Shown here: one piece after another, positions 1-8,946 of the stretch
Position numbering within the stretch: position 1 is the first letter of the stretch
Layout: every line of letters starts with the position of its first letter
Origin: DATJOJ01 sp035507035
Lineage (GTDB): Bacteria > Acidobacteriota > Terriglobia > Terriglobales > Acidobacteriaceae
Direction of reading: 5' to 3'
Assembly (NCBI GenBank): GCA_035507035.1
Contig: DATJOJ010000011.1
Span: forward strand, 62,001-126,000
Length of the DNA stretch: 64,000 bases
The notes under the pieces: model-generated
What the model saw: only the letters and a program-made list of their open reading frames with translations
Databases searched by the model: none
Told to the model about the DNA's origin: nothing
Translations under genes and position numbers: made by a program

Positions 1-488
1 CGCAGCCCACGAACCACGCGATTTTGTGCACTCCGCTAGGGACATTTAACAGCCTGCCGACCGCGGGAGAGTCCATCGTTCCAGTCAACTCCGGCACCGG
101 GCCCACGTTGTTTACGTTGAACTTCCGACTGCAAAAAACCTTTGGGTTTGGCCCGGAGACGAAGGGTCCAACGGGTCAGCAAGGCGGCGGTGGTCCCCAC
201 GGCGGTGGCCGCGGCGGCTCTCCGGGCGGCGGATTGGGTCCTGGTGGACTCACTGGCGGCGGAGGCGGCCATGGCGGTGGTTTCTTTAGCGCCGGCAACA
301 CCAATCGACGTTACAACCTGACGTTCGGTGTCTCGGCGCGAAATGCGCTCAATCGCGTGAACTTTGCAGCGCCGGTTGGAACCCTTAGTTCCCCCCAATT
401 CGCCCAATCGATTGCCTTGGCTGGTGGGCCCTATTCTTCCGAGGGGGCGGTTCGCCGGATTGATTTGCAGATGATATTCTCGTTTTAG
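1..488 (+). CDS. TonB-dependent receptor, Oar-like, C-terminal fragment (5' end outside window)
   Basis: The frame is open from the first bases of the window, so this is the end of a longer gene. The visible part resembles the last strands of Oar-like outer-membrane beta-barrels of acidobacteria: a stretch of the type FGVSARNALNRVNFAAP, then a segment on the pattern SPQFAQSIAL, ending in ...LQMIFSF with the terminal Phe expected of outer-membrane proteins. Compared with the full-length receptor at 55794-59291 it carries an extra glycine-rich stretch (about 40 residues, bases 170-290) just before these strands, probably an extended surface loop. The family takes up large substrates across the outer membrane with TonB energy; the substrate cannot be told from this piece. 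Confidence 0.8.
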   Translation, partial: QPTNHAILCTPLGTFNSLPTAGESIVPVNSGTGPTLFTLNFRLQKTFGFGPETKGPTGQQGGGGPHGGGRGGSPGGGLGPGGLTGGGGGHGGGFFSAGNTNRRYNLTFGVSARNALNRVNFAAPVGTLSSPQFAQSIALAGGPYSSEGAVRRIDLQMIFSF

Positions 489-538
489 CAAGTTACTGCC
501 TAACAAACCAACGACCAGGATCTGGAAAAAGGAAAGCT

Positions 539-2767
539 GTGGTTAAATTCAGAGTTTGCCTGTTTTTTCTTGCCCTGCTCTCTGTCCTGAGCGTTCCCGG
601 GTGTTCCTCGAACGGTACCATCCAGATCACGTTATCTCCGACGACTCCGCCGGTGATCAATGCCGGGCAGAGCCAGGCAATTACCGCCTCTCTCACCAAT
701 GATGTCCACAGTCAAGGCGTAACTTGGAGCCTAACCGGGCCTGGTAGCTTGATCGATCAAACTTCCACTTCTGTGACATTTATTGCCCCGGTGGATATTT
801 CCATCGAAACCACTTCAACGGTAACGGCAACCTCGGTGGCGAGTACGACCGTCACAGCCACGTTGAATATCACGGTAAATCCCGTTCTTGGGATTTCGAC
901 GTCATCACTGCCAGTCGGAACGGTAAATGTCCCGTACGTTGGCGTGATCGGCGCAGTCGGGGCTACCGGTACTTTCACCTGGAACTTAATCAGCGGCAAT
1001 CTTCCTCCCGGCCTTTCCTTATCGTCAAGTTCGACGAGTTCGGTGACGATTCTGGGAACACCCAATACGGTCGGAACCTCGAAGTTCACAATTCAGGTGG
1101 TGGATTCTGCCGGTTCATCCGTCAGCCGCACCTTCAGCATTACCATTAATCCTCCGCCGCCTTTGGCGGTAACAACTGCCTCTTTGCCGCAGGGAACGGT
1201 GGGGATTACGTATCCCAGCACGCAGCTGCAAACCAACCAAAGCGGAAGTTTTAGCTGGACGCAAACCGGTGGTACCTTGCCTCCCGGTCTTTCTTTGAGC
1301 ACTGCAGGAGTGATTTCGGGCACGCCCACAACTGTCGGCACGTTCACCTTTGCGGTCCAAGTCACGAATGCGTCCGGGCAGACCGCGAATGCGAACTTAA
1401 CGATTGTGATCAATCCCAGTTCGGCGGGAAATTCCGAACTGAACGGAACCTATGCGTTCCTGGTAAGCGGTTTTACTGGAACCAATAACTCGGTGACTGC
1501 CGGCAGCTTTACCGCGGATGGGAATGGCAACATCACTGCCGGTTTGCTAGATTCGAATTCGAACGGCGGCGGCGCTGCGCAAGTGGGTCAAATTTTCACC
1601 GGAAAGTACGTCATCGGCTCCAATGGCCAAGGCACTGTCACTCTGGACGTCACCGGGGGCGGAACGTCGACGTTCGCGGCTGCGGTCAGCCCCAGTGGGA
1701 ATGGCGGCAACATTATCCAGTACGGTACGACCACAGGATCTGGCGTGCTGCTAAAGCAGAGTGGGTTGACTAATTTCTCGGTCGGAAGTATCGACGGCAA
1801 TTACGCCTTCGGTTTCCTGGGAGCAAACGGAACAGCGCCGGTACAAAGCCGGTATGGCTTCGCCGGAATATTCGCTGCAGATGGCACGGGACAATTTGCC
1901 TCGGGCACGCTGGATTCCGATGATTCAGTGAACGGCACAACCTCCAATGTTAGTTTCACAGGAATTTATTCCGTTTCCAATGCGGCCAATGGGCGCGGGA
2001 CGATTACATTAACCGTCGGCACGGCGGTGACGAATTACAGTTTCTACGCCGTCTCACCCACGCAGTTGTTGGTGATGGAAACTGACAGCATTGCAGGAAG
2101 CAATCTGCTGGTCAGTGGCTCGGCTCTGCAACAATCGGGTCCCTTCACCGATTCCTCGCTGAGCGGCACAAGTGTGCTGGAAACGACAGCGTTGAGCGGG
2201 GCATCGACGGTTGGGCAAGTGGGATTATTCATGCCGAACGGCGGAGGGGGATCCTCATTTACGAGCGAGGTGAACACCGGGGGAAACGTAAGCCCGACAA
2301 ACAGCAGTGGTGGGGTGTATAGCGTAGGCTCGAATGGACGGGTCACATTTCAAGCCGGCTCAGGCATCGCGAGCCCCGACCCCGTGCTTTATCTCGTGAG
2401 CACAAACGAGGCCTTCATCGTAGGCACTGACTCCGACGTCACTTTCGGCTTCATGGAATCACAGTCTGGCACAACATTATCCACGCCTTATGTCGGCGGC
2501 TCGATCGCCCCTGTTCAATCCGGTGCAAAAGACCAGGTTGACTATGTGACTAACTCGAGCGGAAGTCTGATCTTCGCCACCGACATCACGAACGGCACCG
2601 GTCTAAGCCAAGGTCAGTCTTCCAGCGGCACCTGCAATCCCGATAGTACCGGACAGTGCACGCTCACCGGTACGCCATCGACCGGATATCTCTTTGTGGC
2701 TTCGCCGACCGACTTCTACCTGCTATATGCAAACCCGCAGGCGACGATTGAGCACTTCCAGCAGTAA
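539..2767 (+). CDS. Putative lipoprotein with two putative-Ig (He_PIG-like) domains
   Basis: A 742-residue exported protein of unknown function. The GTG start follows an AGGAAAG ribosome binding site. Residues 1-21 form a lipoprotein signal ending in the lipobox SVPGC, so Cys22 should be lipidated. After a Thr/Ser-rich Ig-like region come two putative-Ig domains (about residues 118-205 and 210-293), each with the hallmark LPPGLSLS...GTPxTVGT. The rest is a repeated acidobacterial beta-rich module with motifs such as LNGTYAFLVSGFTG, FTADGNGNITAG and IDGNYAFGF. Ig modules suggest cell-surface adhesion or display; this is inferred from domain type only. It follows the partial TonB receptor by about 50 bases on the same strand. 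Confidence 0.8.
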   Translation: MVKFRVCLFFLALLSVLSVPGCSSNGTIQITLSPTTPPVINAGQSQAITASLTNDVHSQGVTWSLTGPGSLIDQTSTSVTFIAPVDISIETTSTVTATSVASTTVTATLNITVNPVLGISTSSLPVGTVNVPYVGVIGAVGATGTFTWNLISGNLPPGLSLSSSSTSSVTILGTPNTVGTSKFTIQVVDSAGSSVSRTFSITINPPPPLAVTTASLPQGTVGITYPSTQLQTNQSGSFSWTQTGGTLPPGLSLSTAGVISGTPTTVGTFTFAVQVTNASGQTANANLTIVINPSSAGNSELNGTYAFLVSGFTGTNNSVTAGSFTADGNGNITAGLLDSNSNGGGAAQVGQIFTGKYVIGSNGQGTVTLDVTGGGTSTFAAAVSPSGNGGNIIQYGTTTGSGVLLKQSGLTNFSVGSIDGNYAFGFLGANGTAPVQSRYGFAGIFAADGTGQFASGTLDSDDSVNGTTSNVSFTGIYSVSNAANGRGTITLTVGTAVTNYSFYAVSPTQLLVMETDSIAGSNLLVSGSALQQSGPFTDSSLSGTSVLETTALSGASTVGQVGLFMPNGGGGSSFTSEVNTGGNVSPTNSSGGVYSVGSNGRVTFQAGSGIASPDPVLYLVSTNEAFIVGTDSDVTFGFMESQSGTTLSTPYVGGSIAPVQSGAKDQVDYVTNSSGSLIFATDITNGTGLSQGQSSSGTCNPDSTGQCTLTGTPSTGYLFVASPTDFYLLYANPQATIEHFQQ

Positions 2768-2775
2768 TACTAAGA

Positions 2776-3189
2776 TCATTCGCCCATCACTTTGACAATC
2801 ACCCGCTTATCCCGCTGGCCATCGAATTCGGCATAAAAAATTCTCTGCCAACGCCCGAGGTCCAGCGCTCCCGCCGTGATCGGCACGATCACCTCATGAT
2901 GAATCAGCAGCGCTTTGAGATGTGAATCCCCGTTATCCTCGCCGGTCTGATGATGCAGGTAATCCGGATTGAACGGCGCCAACTTCTCCAGCCACTGGTC
3001 GATATCTTCGATGAGGCCGGACTCATTGTCATTCACGTATACTCCGGCGGTAATGTGCATGGCCGAAACCAGCACCATGCCCTCTTTGACTCCGCTTTTC
3101 TTCACGAATTCCTCGATTTGCGGCGTGATATGCACATAAGCACGGTGAGTTTTGGTATGAAACTTCAGATATTCGGTCAGAACGTTCAT
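2776..3189 (-). CDS. yjbQ: YjbQ family protein (UPF0047)
   Basis: The 137-residue length and sequence match the YjbQ/UPF0047 family, small trimeric cytosolic proteins reported to have weak thiamine-phosphate synthase activity in E. coli, though their true role is unsettled. Conserved elements visible are HITAGVYVNDNE near residue 46, HHQTGEDNGDSHLKA with the conserved His/Asn/Asp/His set, and GRWQRIFYAEFDGQR near the C-terminus. The ATG at 3189 gives the usual family length. The gene converges with the lipoprotein gene, with only about 8 bases between the stops. Confidence 0.9.
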   Translation of the reverse strand: MNVLTEYLKFHTKTHRAYVHITPQIEEFVKKSGVKEGMVLVSAMHITAGVYVNDNESGLIEDIDQWLEKLAPFNPDYLHHQTGEDNGDSHLKALLIHHEVIVPITAGALDLGRWQRIFYAEFDGQRDKRVIVKVMGE

Positions 3190-3274
3190 TCGTGAACTCC
3201 GCTGTTGGTCTCTGTCCGGATTCTATCGAAATTCCCACACACGAACGGGCATGTGACCAACGTTATCTCGTCTT

Positions 3275-3562
3275 ATGACGTGGATCACGGAAGAATCAAG
3301 CTTCACCCCTGACAATTGCGTTCGGAGGTATTTTGCCGCTGTGCTCAGACTGGATTACTTGTCGTGTTTGTTGACTGTGATTTCAACCATTTTGGTGGGA
3401 AAACGGTGCTGGGAAGGCTGGATTCTGGCGGGTGTCAACTCCGTCATCATGTGCGTGATTGGAGTTAAGACCGCGCAGGTAGGTTTTATCCCTGCCAATC
3501 TTTTCTGCATGGTTCTGTATGGGGTAAATCTCCGCGCCTGGCGAAAAGCGGAGACTAGGTAA
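3275..3562 (+). CDS. Small integral membrane protein, PnuC-like half-transporter type
   Basis: A 95-residue protein with about 25 polar N-terminal residues followed by three hydrophobic segments (about residues 27-42, 48-64 and 68-85) and a basic end (LRAWRKAETR). The pattern WEGWILAGVNS, then GFIPANLFCMVLYGVNLRAW, is reminiscent of half of a PnuC/SWEET-type vitamin transporter, but it is too short to be a full one. The function is unknown. It lies divergently from yjbQ (86 bases apart); a thiamine-related link would fit PnuT-type transporters but is only inference. It converges with ftsK at its 3' end. Confidence 0.6.
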   Translation: MTWITEESSFTPDNCVRRYFAAVLRLDYLSCLLTVISTILVGKRCWEGWILAGVNSVIMCVIGVKTAQVGFIPANLFCMVLYGVNLRAWRKAETR

Positions 3563-3575
3563 GGCTGTCGGCGGG

Positions 3576-5948
3576 CTACCGCAGGCTCTCTTCCACTTCC
3601 GATAGCCAATCCGGACGCTTCAGCACTTCGCGCGGCTTCGGGCCATCCGCGGCGCCCACAATGCCATCGCGCTCCATCAGATCGATCAGATGGGCAGCGC
3701 GTCCGTAGCCGATCCGCAGACGGCGTTGCAACAGGGAAGTGGATGCTTTGCCGAACTCGACCACCAATCGCACCGCATCCTCGAACAGCGGATCGTGCTC
3801 GGCTTCCTCGTCATCTCCATCGCCAGCTGCGCCATCCGCTCGTTCTTCTTTTGGGGCCTCGAGGAACTTCTGTTCATATTCGGCGCTGCCCTGGCTACGC
3901 CAGAACTCGACTACTGCGGCAATTTCTTTCTCAGTGACAAACGGTGCATGCAGGCGATGAACGCGAGCCGAACCGGAGGGCAAGTACAGCAAATCGCCGC
4001 GTCCCAGCAGCGCTTCCGCCCCATTCGCATCAAGAATGGTGCGAGAGTCGACTTTGGTTGCGACGCGGAACGACATGCGAGCAGGAAAATTGGCTTTGAT
4101 CAATCCCGTGATGACGTCCACCGACGGCCGCTGCGTCGCGAGAACCAGATGAATTCCGACTGCGCGCGCCATCTGCGCCAGCCGCGTAATCGATTCTTCG
4201 ACATTGCCGGAATCGAGCATCATCAGGTCGGCCAACTCGTCAATAATGATGACAATATAAGGCAGTGGCCGCTCGTCGGGATTGTCTCCGAACAAGCTGG
4301 GAGTATCGTTGCCATCGAACACCTTGTTATATTGATCGATGTTGCGTACGCCTTTTTCGGCAAGCAGTTTCAATCGCCGTTCCATTTCGCGCACCGCGTT
4401 GCGCAAGGCGTTCGCCGCCAGCTTCGGCTCGGTAATGATCGGCGTATACAGGTGCGGAACGCCGTCGTAATTCCCTAATTCCAGGCGTTTCGGATCCACC
4501 AGAATCAGCCGCACTTGGTCCGGCGTCGCCTTGTACAAGATCGACATGATCATGGCGTTGATCGCCACGCTCTTGCCCGTTCCAGTCGATCCTGCAATCA
4601 GCAAATGAGGCATGGCGTTGAGGTCTGCGGTCACGATGCGTCCGTTGATGTCCTTGCCGCACGCCAGCGTCAGCTTTGATTTCGATCCGATGAACTCGTT
4701 GGACTCGATGTTCTCGCGCAGCCAGATGATCTCGCGCTCTCGGTTCGGCACCTGAATACCCACGGTCGATTTTCCCGCCATGCGTTCAACTAGAATGCTC
4801 TCCGCTTTCAATGCGAGGCATAGATCGTCAGTCAAGCCGGTGATCCGACTGTACTTTATCCCGGCTTCGGGCTTGAACTCGAAGGTTGTGACCACCGGAC
4901 CAGGATTAATCTGTGTGACTTGTCCCGTCACATCGAATTCGGCATATTTCTCCGTCAGAACCTGGGCCAGAATCTTCAATTCATCAGCATCTACGGCTTG
5001 TTGCTCATCCGGACGATGGAGCAGGGAACTGGGCGGCAACTTGAAGCCACCGGCAATATGGGGCAACGTTGTTTTCGCCTTCTGCGTTTTGTCGGCACGT
5101 TCGTTGACAGCCGGAGCCACGATTTCTGGTTCTCTCGGCTTCGCTGGAGCCGGAATTTCGTCTTCTTCTTCGGCCAGCGTTCGCTCAATGCCCGTCCGAA
5201 CTGGCTCCGGCGGCGCAGCAGGTTGCGCAACGGGCCGCGCGGGAACCATTTGGGTGGTGATCACAGGCTTAGGCGCAGAGCGACGCTTCTCGAGATCTTT
5301 CTGCATCCGCTTCTTGGCTCGCTGATCCCGCCAATCCCGCCAGCGGTCCCGCAAAGCCAGCGCAAAAGCAAAGCGAGTCGGGCCCCAGACTTCCAGCGAC
5401 GAGAATGAAAAAGCCGTGCACAGGTACAGCGCTGCGGCGATCACCGTGAAGCAGACAATATTTGCGCCCGCCGGATTGAAGTAATGAATCAGGAAATCGC
5501 CGACGATGCGGCCCAACAGGCCTTCCAGAGGGATCGCTCCTACCCAGCGCAGGTGTCCCGGAAGCAAAGCTAAGAGGGCAGAGAAGAAGACCAGCAGACA
5601 GATCGCGCCTAAGAATTTTGCCAGTGGAGAAGCAATCTTTCGCGAACGAAACCAGCGAACTCCCAGAACAAACGAGAACACCGGCAGCAAAAATGCGCTG
5701 ATGCCCAAGGTTTGCAGGAACAGATCGGAGAAGAACGCGCCGACGACCCCGATCCAGTTGCGTGCAGCGCGCGAGCCTGTCAGCACTGAAGCGCTGTTCA
5801 GCGATGGATCCAGCGGCGAATAAGAAGCCAGCGCGAGGAAAAGGAGAATCGCGGAGACGCACAACAAGAAACCGATCAGCTCATTCAAGCGCCGGTTCGC
5901 CGTTGGCGTAAAAACCTGGGAGATGTACTTCATAGGCGCATTTCGCAC
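3576..5948 (-). CDS. ftsK: DNA translocase FtsK/SpoIIIE
   Basis: A septum-located ATP-driven DNA pump that clears and helps resolve chromosome ends during division. The 790 residues show four N-terminal membrane segments (about 23-45, 65-98, 108-128 and 160-180), a Pro/Glu-rich linker (about 220-310), the alpha/beta RecA-like motor with Walker A GSTGTGKS near residue 453 and Walker B YIVIIIDELADL near 567, and a C-terminal winged-helix gamma domain (LLQRRLRIGYGRAAHLIDLMERDGIVG) that reads KOPS-type DNA signals. The GTG at 5948 is used here; an in-frame ATG six codons in (5933) is an alternative. A 6-bp inverted repeat (TGCAGG/CCTGCA) lies just upstream. Confidence 0.95.
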   Translation of the reverse strand: MRNAPMKYISQVFTPTANRRLNELIGFLLCVSAILLFLALASYSPLDPSLNSASVLTGSRAARNWIGVVGAFFSDLFLQTLGISAFLLPVFSFVLGVRWFRSRKIASPLAKFLGAICLLVFFSALLALLPGHLRWVGAIPLEGLLGRIVGDFLIHYFNPAGANIVCFTVIAAALYLCTAFSFSSLEVWGPTRFAFALALRDRWRDWRDQRAKKRMQKDLEKRRSAPKPVITTQMVPARPVAQPAAPPEPVRTGIERTLAEEEDEIPAPAKPREPEIVAPAVNERADKTQKAKTTLPHIAGGFKLPPSSLLHRPDEQQAVDADELKILAQVLTEKYAEFDVTGQVTQINPGPVVTTFEFKPEAGIKYSRITGLTDDLCLALKAESILVERMAGKSTVGIQVPNREREIIWLRENIESNEFIGSKSKLTLACGKDINGRIVTADLNAMPHLLIAGSTGTGKSVAINAMIMSILYKATPDQVRLILVDPKRLELGNYDGVPHLYTPIITEPKLAANALRNAVREMERRLKLLAEKGVRNIDQYNKVFDGNDTPSLFGDNPDERPLPYIVIIIDELADLMMLDSGNVEESITRLAQMARAVGIHLVLATQRPSVDVITGLIKANFPARMSFRVATKVDSRTILDANGAEALLGRGDLLYLPSGSARVHRLHAPFVTEKEIAAVVEFWRSQGSAEYEQKFLEAPKEERADGAAGDGDDEEAEHDPLFEDAVRLVVEFGKASTSLLQRRLRIGYGRAAHLIDLMERDGIVGAADGPKPREVLKRPDWLSEVEESLR

Positions 5949-6055
5949 CGTGCAGGTTAAACCCCTGCAGGCGCCGAGCTACGCCAGAGCCTTTCAATTA
6001 TGACAAGAACCATTCCGTTAGACAACGGATGCGTACCCAGATTGACAAACACAAC

Positions 6056-6961
6056 CTATGCCAGTGCGTGGTTGGCGAGCACAAGCACCAGTACGCCAAC
6101 GATGATGCGGTAGACGGCAAAAGGCACAAATCCGTGCTTGCGCACCCATGCCAGAAACCACGCAACGGAGGCGTACGCGACAATGAACGACACTACGAAG
6201 CCGATGCCGAGAACGATCCAGCCGTGCGCGTCGATCTGCGACACGCCAATGGGATTTGCATTCTTTCCGACCAGCGATTTCAACAGGTCGTAGCACGTGG
6301 CCACGATCATCGTCGGAATCGAGAGGAAGAATGAGAATTCTAGGGCCGATGCCCGCGACATACCGGCAATCTGTCCGCCCGCAATGGTCGACATAGAGCG
6401 GGAAGTACCCGGAAAAACCGCCGAGAAAATCTGGCAAAATCCGATCCACACGGCTTGTCCCAGGCTCATGTCTTCCATCTTCCAGGTATGAATTCTGCCG
6501 GTAGGATGTTCAGGGCCAGCCGCTTCGGCACGGGAGTTGATCGCATCTACGATCCACATGATGATGCCGCCGATCAGCAGGGAATCGCCCATAATGAAGA
6601 GGCTTTCCAGATGTTTGCCGATCACTTTGGTCAGCAAGAATGCCGGAATCGCCGTCACCACGAAAGCTACCAGCGTGAGTCCTAAAGGATGGGTTAGGGC
6701 GGTGCGATCGCCGCGTTCTCCATGGGGAAAAGTCGAAAGAAACTTGGCAATTCGATGGCGAAAATATACTGGCAGGCAAAGGATGGCGCCCAGCTGAATA
6801 ACGATGGTGTACATCTTCCAGTAGCCGTCGCCCAGGTCGATGTGTAACAAGTATTCCGAAATGCGCAAATGCGCGGTGGAACTCACCGGCAAGAATTCGG
6901 TCAGGCCCTCAACAATGCCCAGAACAACTGAAAGCAGATAGACGTTCAAGTTTCCTCCCAA
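6056..6961 (-). CDS. uppP: Undecaprenyl-diphosphatase UppP/BacA
   Basis: An integral membrane enzyme that dephosphorylates undecaprenyl diphosphate to recycle the lipid carrier of peptidoglycan and other envelope polymers; overexpression gives bacitracin resistance in other bacteria. Both family signatures are present: GIVEGLTEFLPVSSTAHL at residues 15-32, with the catalytic Glu and Ser/Thr, and FPGTSRSMSTIAGG near residue 190 with the catalytic Arg. The 301 residues hold about eight hydrophobic segments. It lies about 107 bases upstream of ftsK on the same strand. Confidence 0.95.
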   Translation of the reverse strand: MGGNLNVYLLSVVLGIVEGLTEFLPVSSTAHLRISEYLLHIDLGDGYWKMYTIVIQLGAILCLPVYFRHRIAKFLSTFPHGERGDRTALTHPLGLTLVAFVVTAIPAFLLTKVIGKHLESLFIMGDSLLIGGIIMWIVDAINSRAEAAGPEHPTGRIHTWKMEDMSLGQAVWIGFCQIFSAVFPGTSRSMSTIAGGQIAGMSRASALEFSFFLSIPTMIVATCYDLLKSLVGKNANPIGVSQIDAHGWIVLGIGFVVSFIVAYASVAWFLAWVRKHGFVPFAVYRIIVGVLVLVLANHALA

Positions 6962-7014
6962 ACGCGAAGTGTAAGTATCTCAGAAAATCCGAGGGCAGAA
7001 ATACACAGACGGAG

Positions 7015-7974
7015 TTAATTCTGGCGGCGTTGAATGTACGATAGTGATTCCTCGGCGGCAGTGCGGAGCTCATTCGGAGGCTGTTCGGTGATGACGCGCT
7101 CGAGCGCCCGCTCAGCACGGAGGGAGGTGGCATTTCGGAGCGCAAGTGCAGCATTCTCGCGCTGCATTGTCGGAGCGGAATCATCTTCAAGCAGAGAAAT
7201 GGTATCTGGCTCGCCAGCTTGGTCGTGATGTCGCAGAAGCTCCATCGCAATCTGCGCATGCAAATCTTTGTCGTCGGATGTTGGCAGCCGTTTCAGTTCC
7301 TCTAGCCCTTGATACTCGCCGAGAATCTCAAGCAAGTAATCGAGATACCACGCTGGCTCGGATGTTCCCGGCAGGACGGCTTCAAATTCGGCCGCCAGCG
7401 CCCGGCGAATAGAAACGGCAGATCCATCCAGCTGATATGCCGGGGCTGTTGCGGCCAGTGGGATACAGGTTGCATACACGGGAACTGTCACGTTCCAAGT
7501 TTGGGCATCATTCGTCCGTCGCAAGAACAACAAATTTCGGCCTTCCGTTACAAACCCCGGCGGAGGGCCAGCATAGATGAAGTTCTTTGCACCATCCTGC
7601 TGAGCGAGTACGTCGTATCCGATCACGCGAAGCGGATTCGCCGGAGGTTTGCCCTTAAAGCACGCCTCGACGGTCACCCAACTGATTAATTGATCTCGAT
7701 CTTGATCGCCAATTCGCTTCACGATCTCGGTGCGTTTGGGTCTCGTTGCCGCCCCCGTGCAAACCAAATCGGAATAGTCCCAGCGCTGCTGTATGTCCGA
7801 CAATTCTGCAAATGGGGGCGTCGCTTTCGGGGGCGCTTGAGAAGGAACGAGTGGTCGAGGAATCTCGCGGGCGCTGGGAGACCCGGCTTGCTGGGCCCAG
7901 ATTGACAATGTTTCCAGGCATGCAATCGCCGCCAAGAGACTCACAACTGCCAATTTGAACTTTACAGCCTGCAT
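7015..7974 (-). CDS. Secreted hypothetical protein with HEAT-like C-terminus
   Basis: I do not recognise a named family. The 319 residues begin with a Sec signal peptide (about 1-27, ending ...LSIWAQQ), then a Pro-rich stretch and a mixed alpha/beta region with Cys residues (LVCTGAATRP, EACFKGKPP, VYATCIPLA). The last 110 residues look helical and repetitive (LLEDDSAPTMQRENAALALRN, ALERVITEQPPNELRTAAEESL), as in HEAT-type repeats. It is probably periplasmic. It ends 53 bases upstream of uppP on the same strand. Confidence 0.7.
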   Translation of the reverse strand: MQAVKFKLAVVSLLAAIACLETLSIWAQQAGSPSAREIPRPLVPSQAPPKATPPFAELSDIQQRWDYSDLVCTGAATRPKRTEIVKRIGDQDRDQLISWVTVEACFKGKPPANPLRVIGYDVLAQQDGAKNFIYAGPPPGFVTEGRNLLFLRRTNDAQTWNVTVPVYATCIPLAATAPAYQLDGSAVSIRRALAAEFEAVLPGTSEPAWYLDYLLEILGEYQGLEELKRLPTSDDKDLHAQIAMELLRHHDQAGEPDTISLLEDDSAPTMQRENAALALRNATSLRAERALERVITEQPPNELRTAAEESLSYIQRRQN

Positions 7975-8006
7975 ACCGTCTTAGACACCGCGTGAATCAT
8001 GGGCGG

Positions 8007-8942
8007 TCAATCCTGCTGATTTCCGTAAGTGGGCATGCCCTGCTGGATCATATAAAGCAGAAGTTGTGCTCGAGGTGCCCAGTCGCCCTGTGGAAACTGA
8101 TTTACGACCCGCTGTGCTAGCGCAATCGCTTTGGCTCTGGATTCGGCCGATTTCTTAGTGTTGTCGTCCGTTTTGTAAATCTCAATCAAGGCCGCCTGAC
8201 GCCAGGCAGCATCATACATTGCTTCAGCCGCAGCGGGCGACTGTGGATGTTCGCTGGCATACTTTTCATACATGTCAGCTTCCTTCTCTGGGCACTTCGC
8301 AGAACCTTGCCAATCGCCGCAAACCTTGTTTTCAATCAAATGAAAAGCCGCTAGGTCGGCCCATTTTGTACCGGGAAATTTCTTCATTACTTGCTTCATC
8401 AAATCCTCATTTATGCTTGGCCGCAGGTAGGCCTCTTTCTCATGGGAGGAGGGAAGAGTGCTTACGTCCTCTTTGTCCAGTTGCCAGCGAATGTCGGCAG
8501 AGCGGTAGAGTGCTTCTCCGGCCAGCGAGGAATTCGGAAAAAGGTCGTACACGCGATAATAAAGCCGCATGGCATCTTGCGCGGCGCCACGCCTGCCATG
8601 GCGCTGGCTCGCTTGGTCTTCCGAATCGACCGCCTCGCCAAACAAGACCTTGTCTCCATCCGGAGTTGAGGCTTGAATTACGCCCTTGTTGGGTATCCAG
8701 CCGGTAACAGCCTTGTCTTCGCTGAGCAGGGCTTCCACTTGTACCCAATCGCTGTTGGTAGCCAGGATGACGACCTCATGGCCGCGCTTGACTTCCCCTA
8801 ATCTGGCGGAGTTCAAGTCAGGCGAGATATAGATGCTGGCCACGCGGATCATTCCGCCGTGTTGGTTCTGCGCAAAAGAAGTTTCAAGACTTGCGAAAAA
8901 CAGCAGAAGAAGCAGGGCTCGAGACTTCATGATCTTCGGCAT
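8007..8942 (-). CDS. Secreted SH3-like/TPR-like repeat protein
   Basis: A 311-residue exported protein. The start chosen (MPKIMKSRALLLLLFF) sits four bases after the dehydratase stop and gives a clear signal peptide ending near SFAQ; a longer reading frame to 9014 would overlap that gene and hide the signal. Residues about 30-100 resemble a bacterial SH3-type domain (SIYISPDLNSARLGEVKRGHEVVIL...GWIPN). The remainder is helical with repeat-like units such as LYYRVYDLFPNSSLAGEALYR, resembling the tetratricopeptide outer-membrane assembly scaffold style. The function is unknown. Confidence 0.7.
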   Translation of the reverse strand: MPKIMKSRALLLLLFFASLETSFAQNQHGGMIRVASIYISPDLNSARLGEVKRGHEVVILATNSDWVQVEALLSEDKAVTGWIPNKGVIQASTPDGDKVLFGEAVDSEDQASQRHGRRGAAQDAMRLYYRVYDLFPNSSLAGEALYRSADIRWQLDKEDVSTLPSSHEKEAYLRPSINEDLMKQVMKKFPGTKWADLAAFHLIENKVCGDWQGSAKCPEKEADMYEKYASEHPQSPAAAEAMYDAAWRQAALIEIYKTDDNTKKSAESRAKAIALAQRVVNQFPQGDWAPRAQLLLYMIQQGMPTYGNQQD

Positions 8943-8946
8943 GCCA

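Noticed and set aside
3690..4478. Plus-strand ORF of 262 codons
   Set aside because: Antisense to the motor domain of ftsK, with no domain and shadow-like composition.
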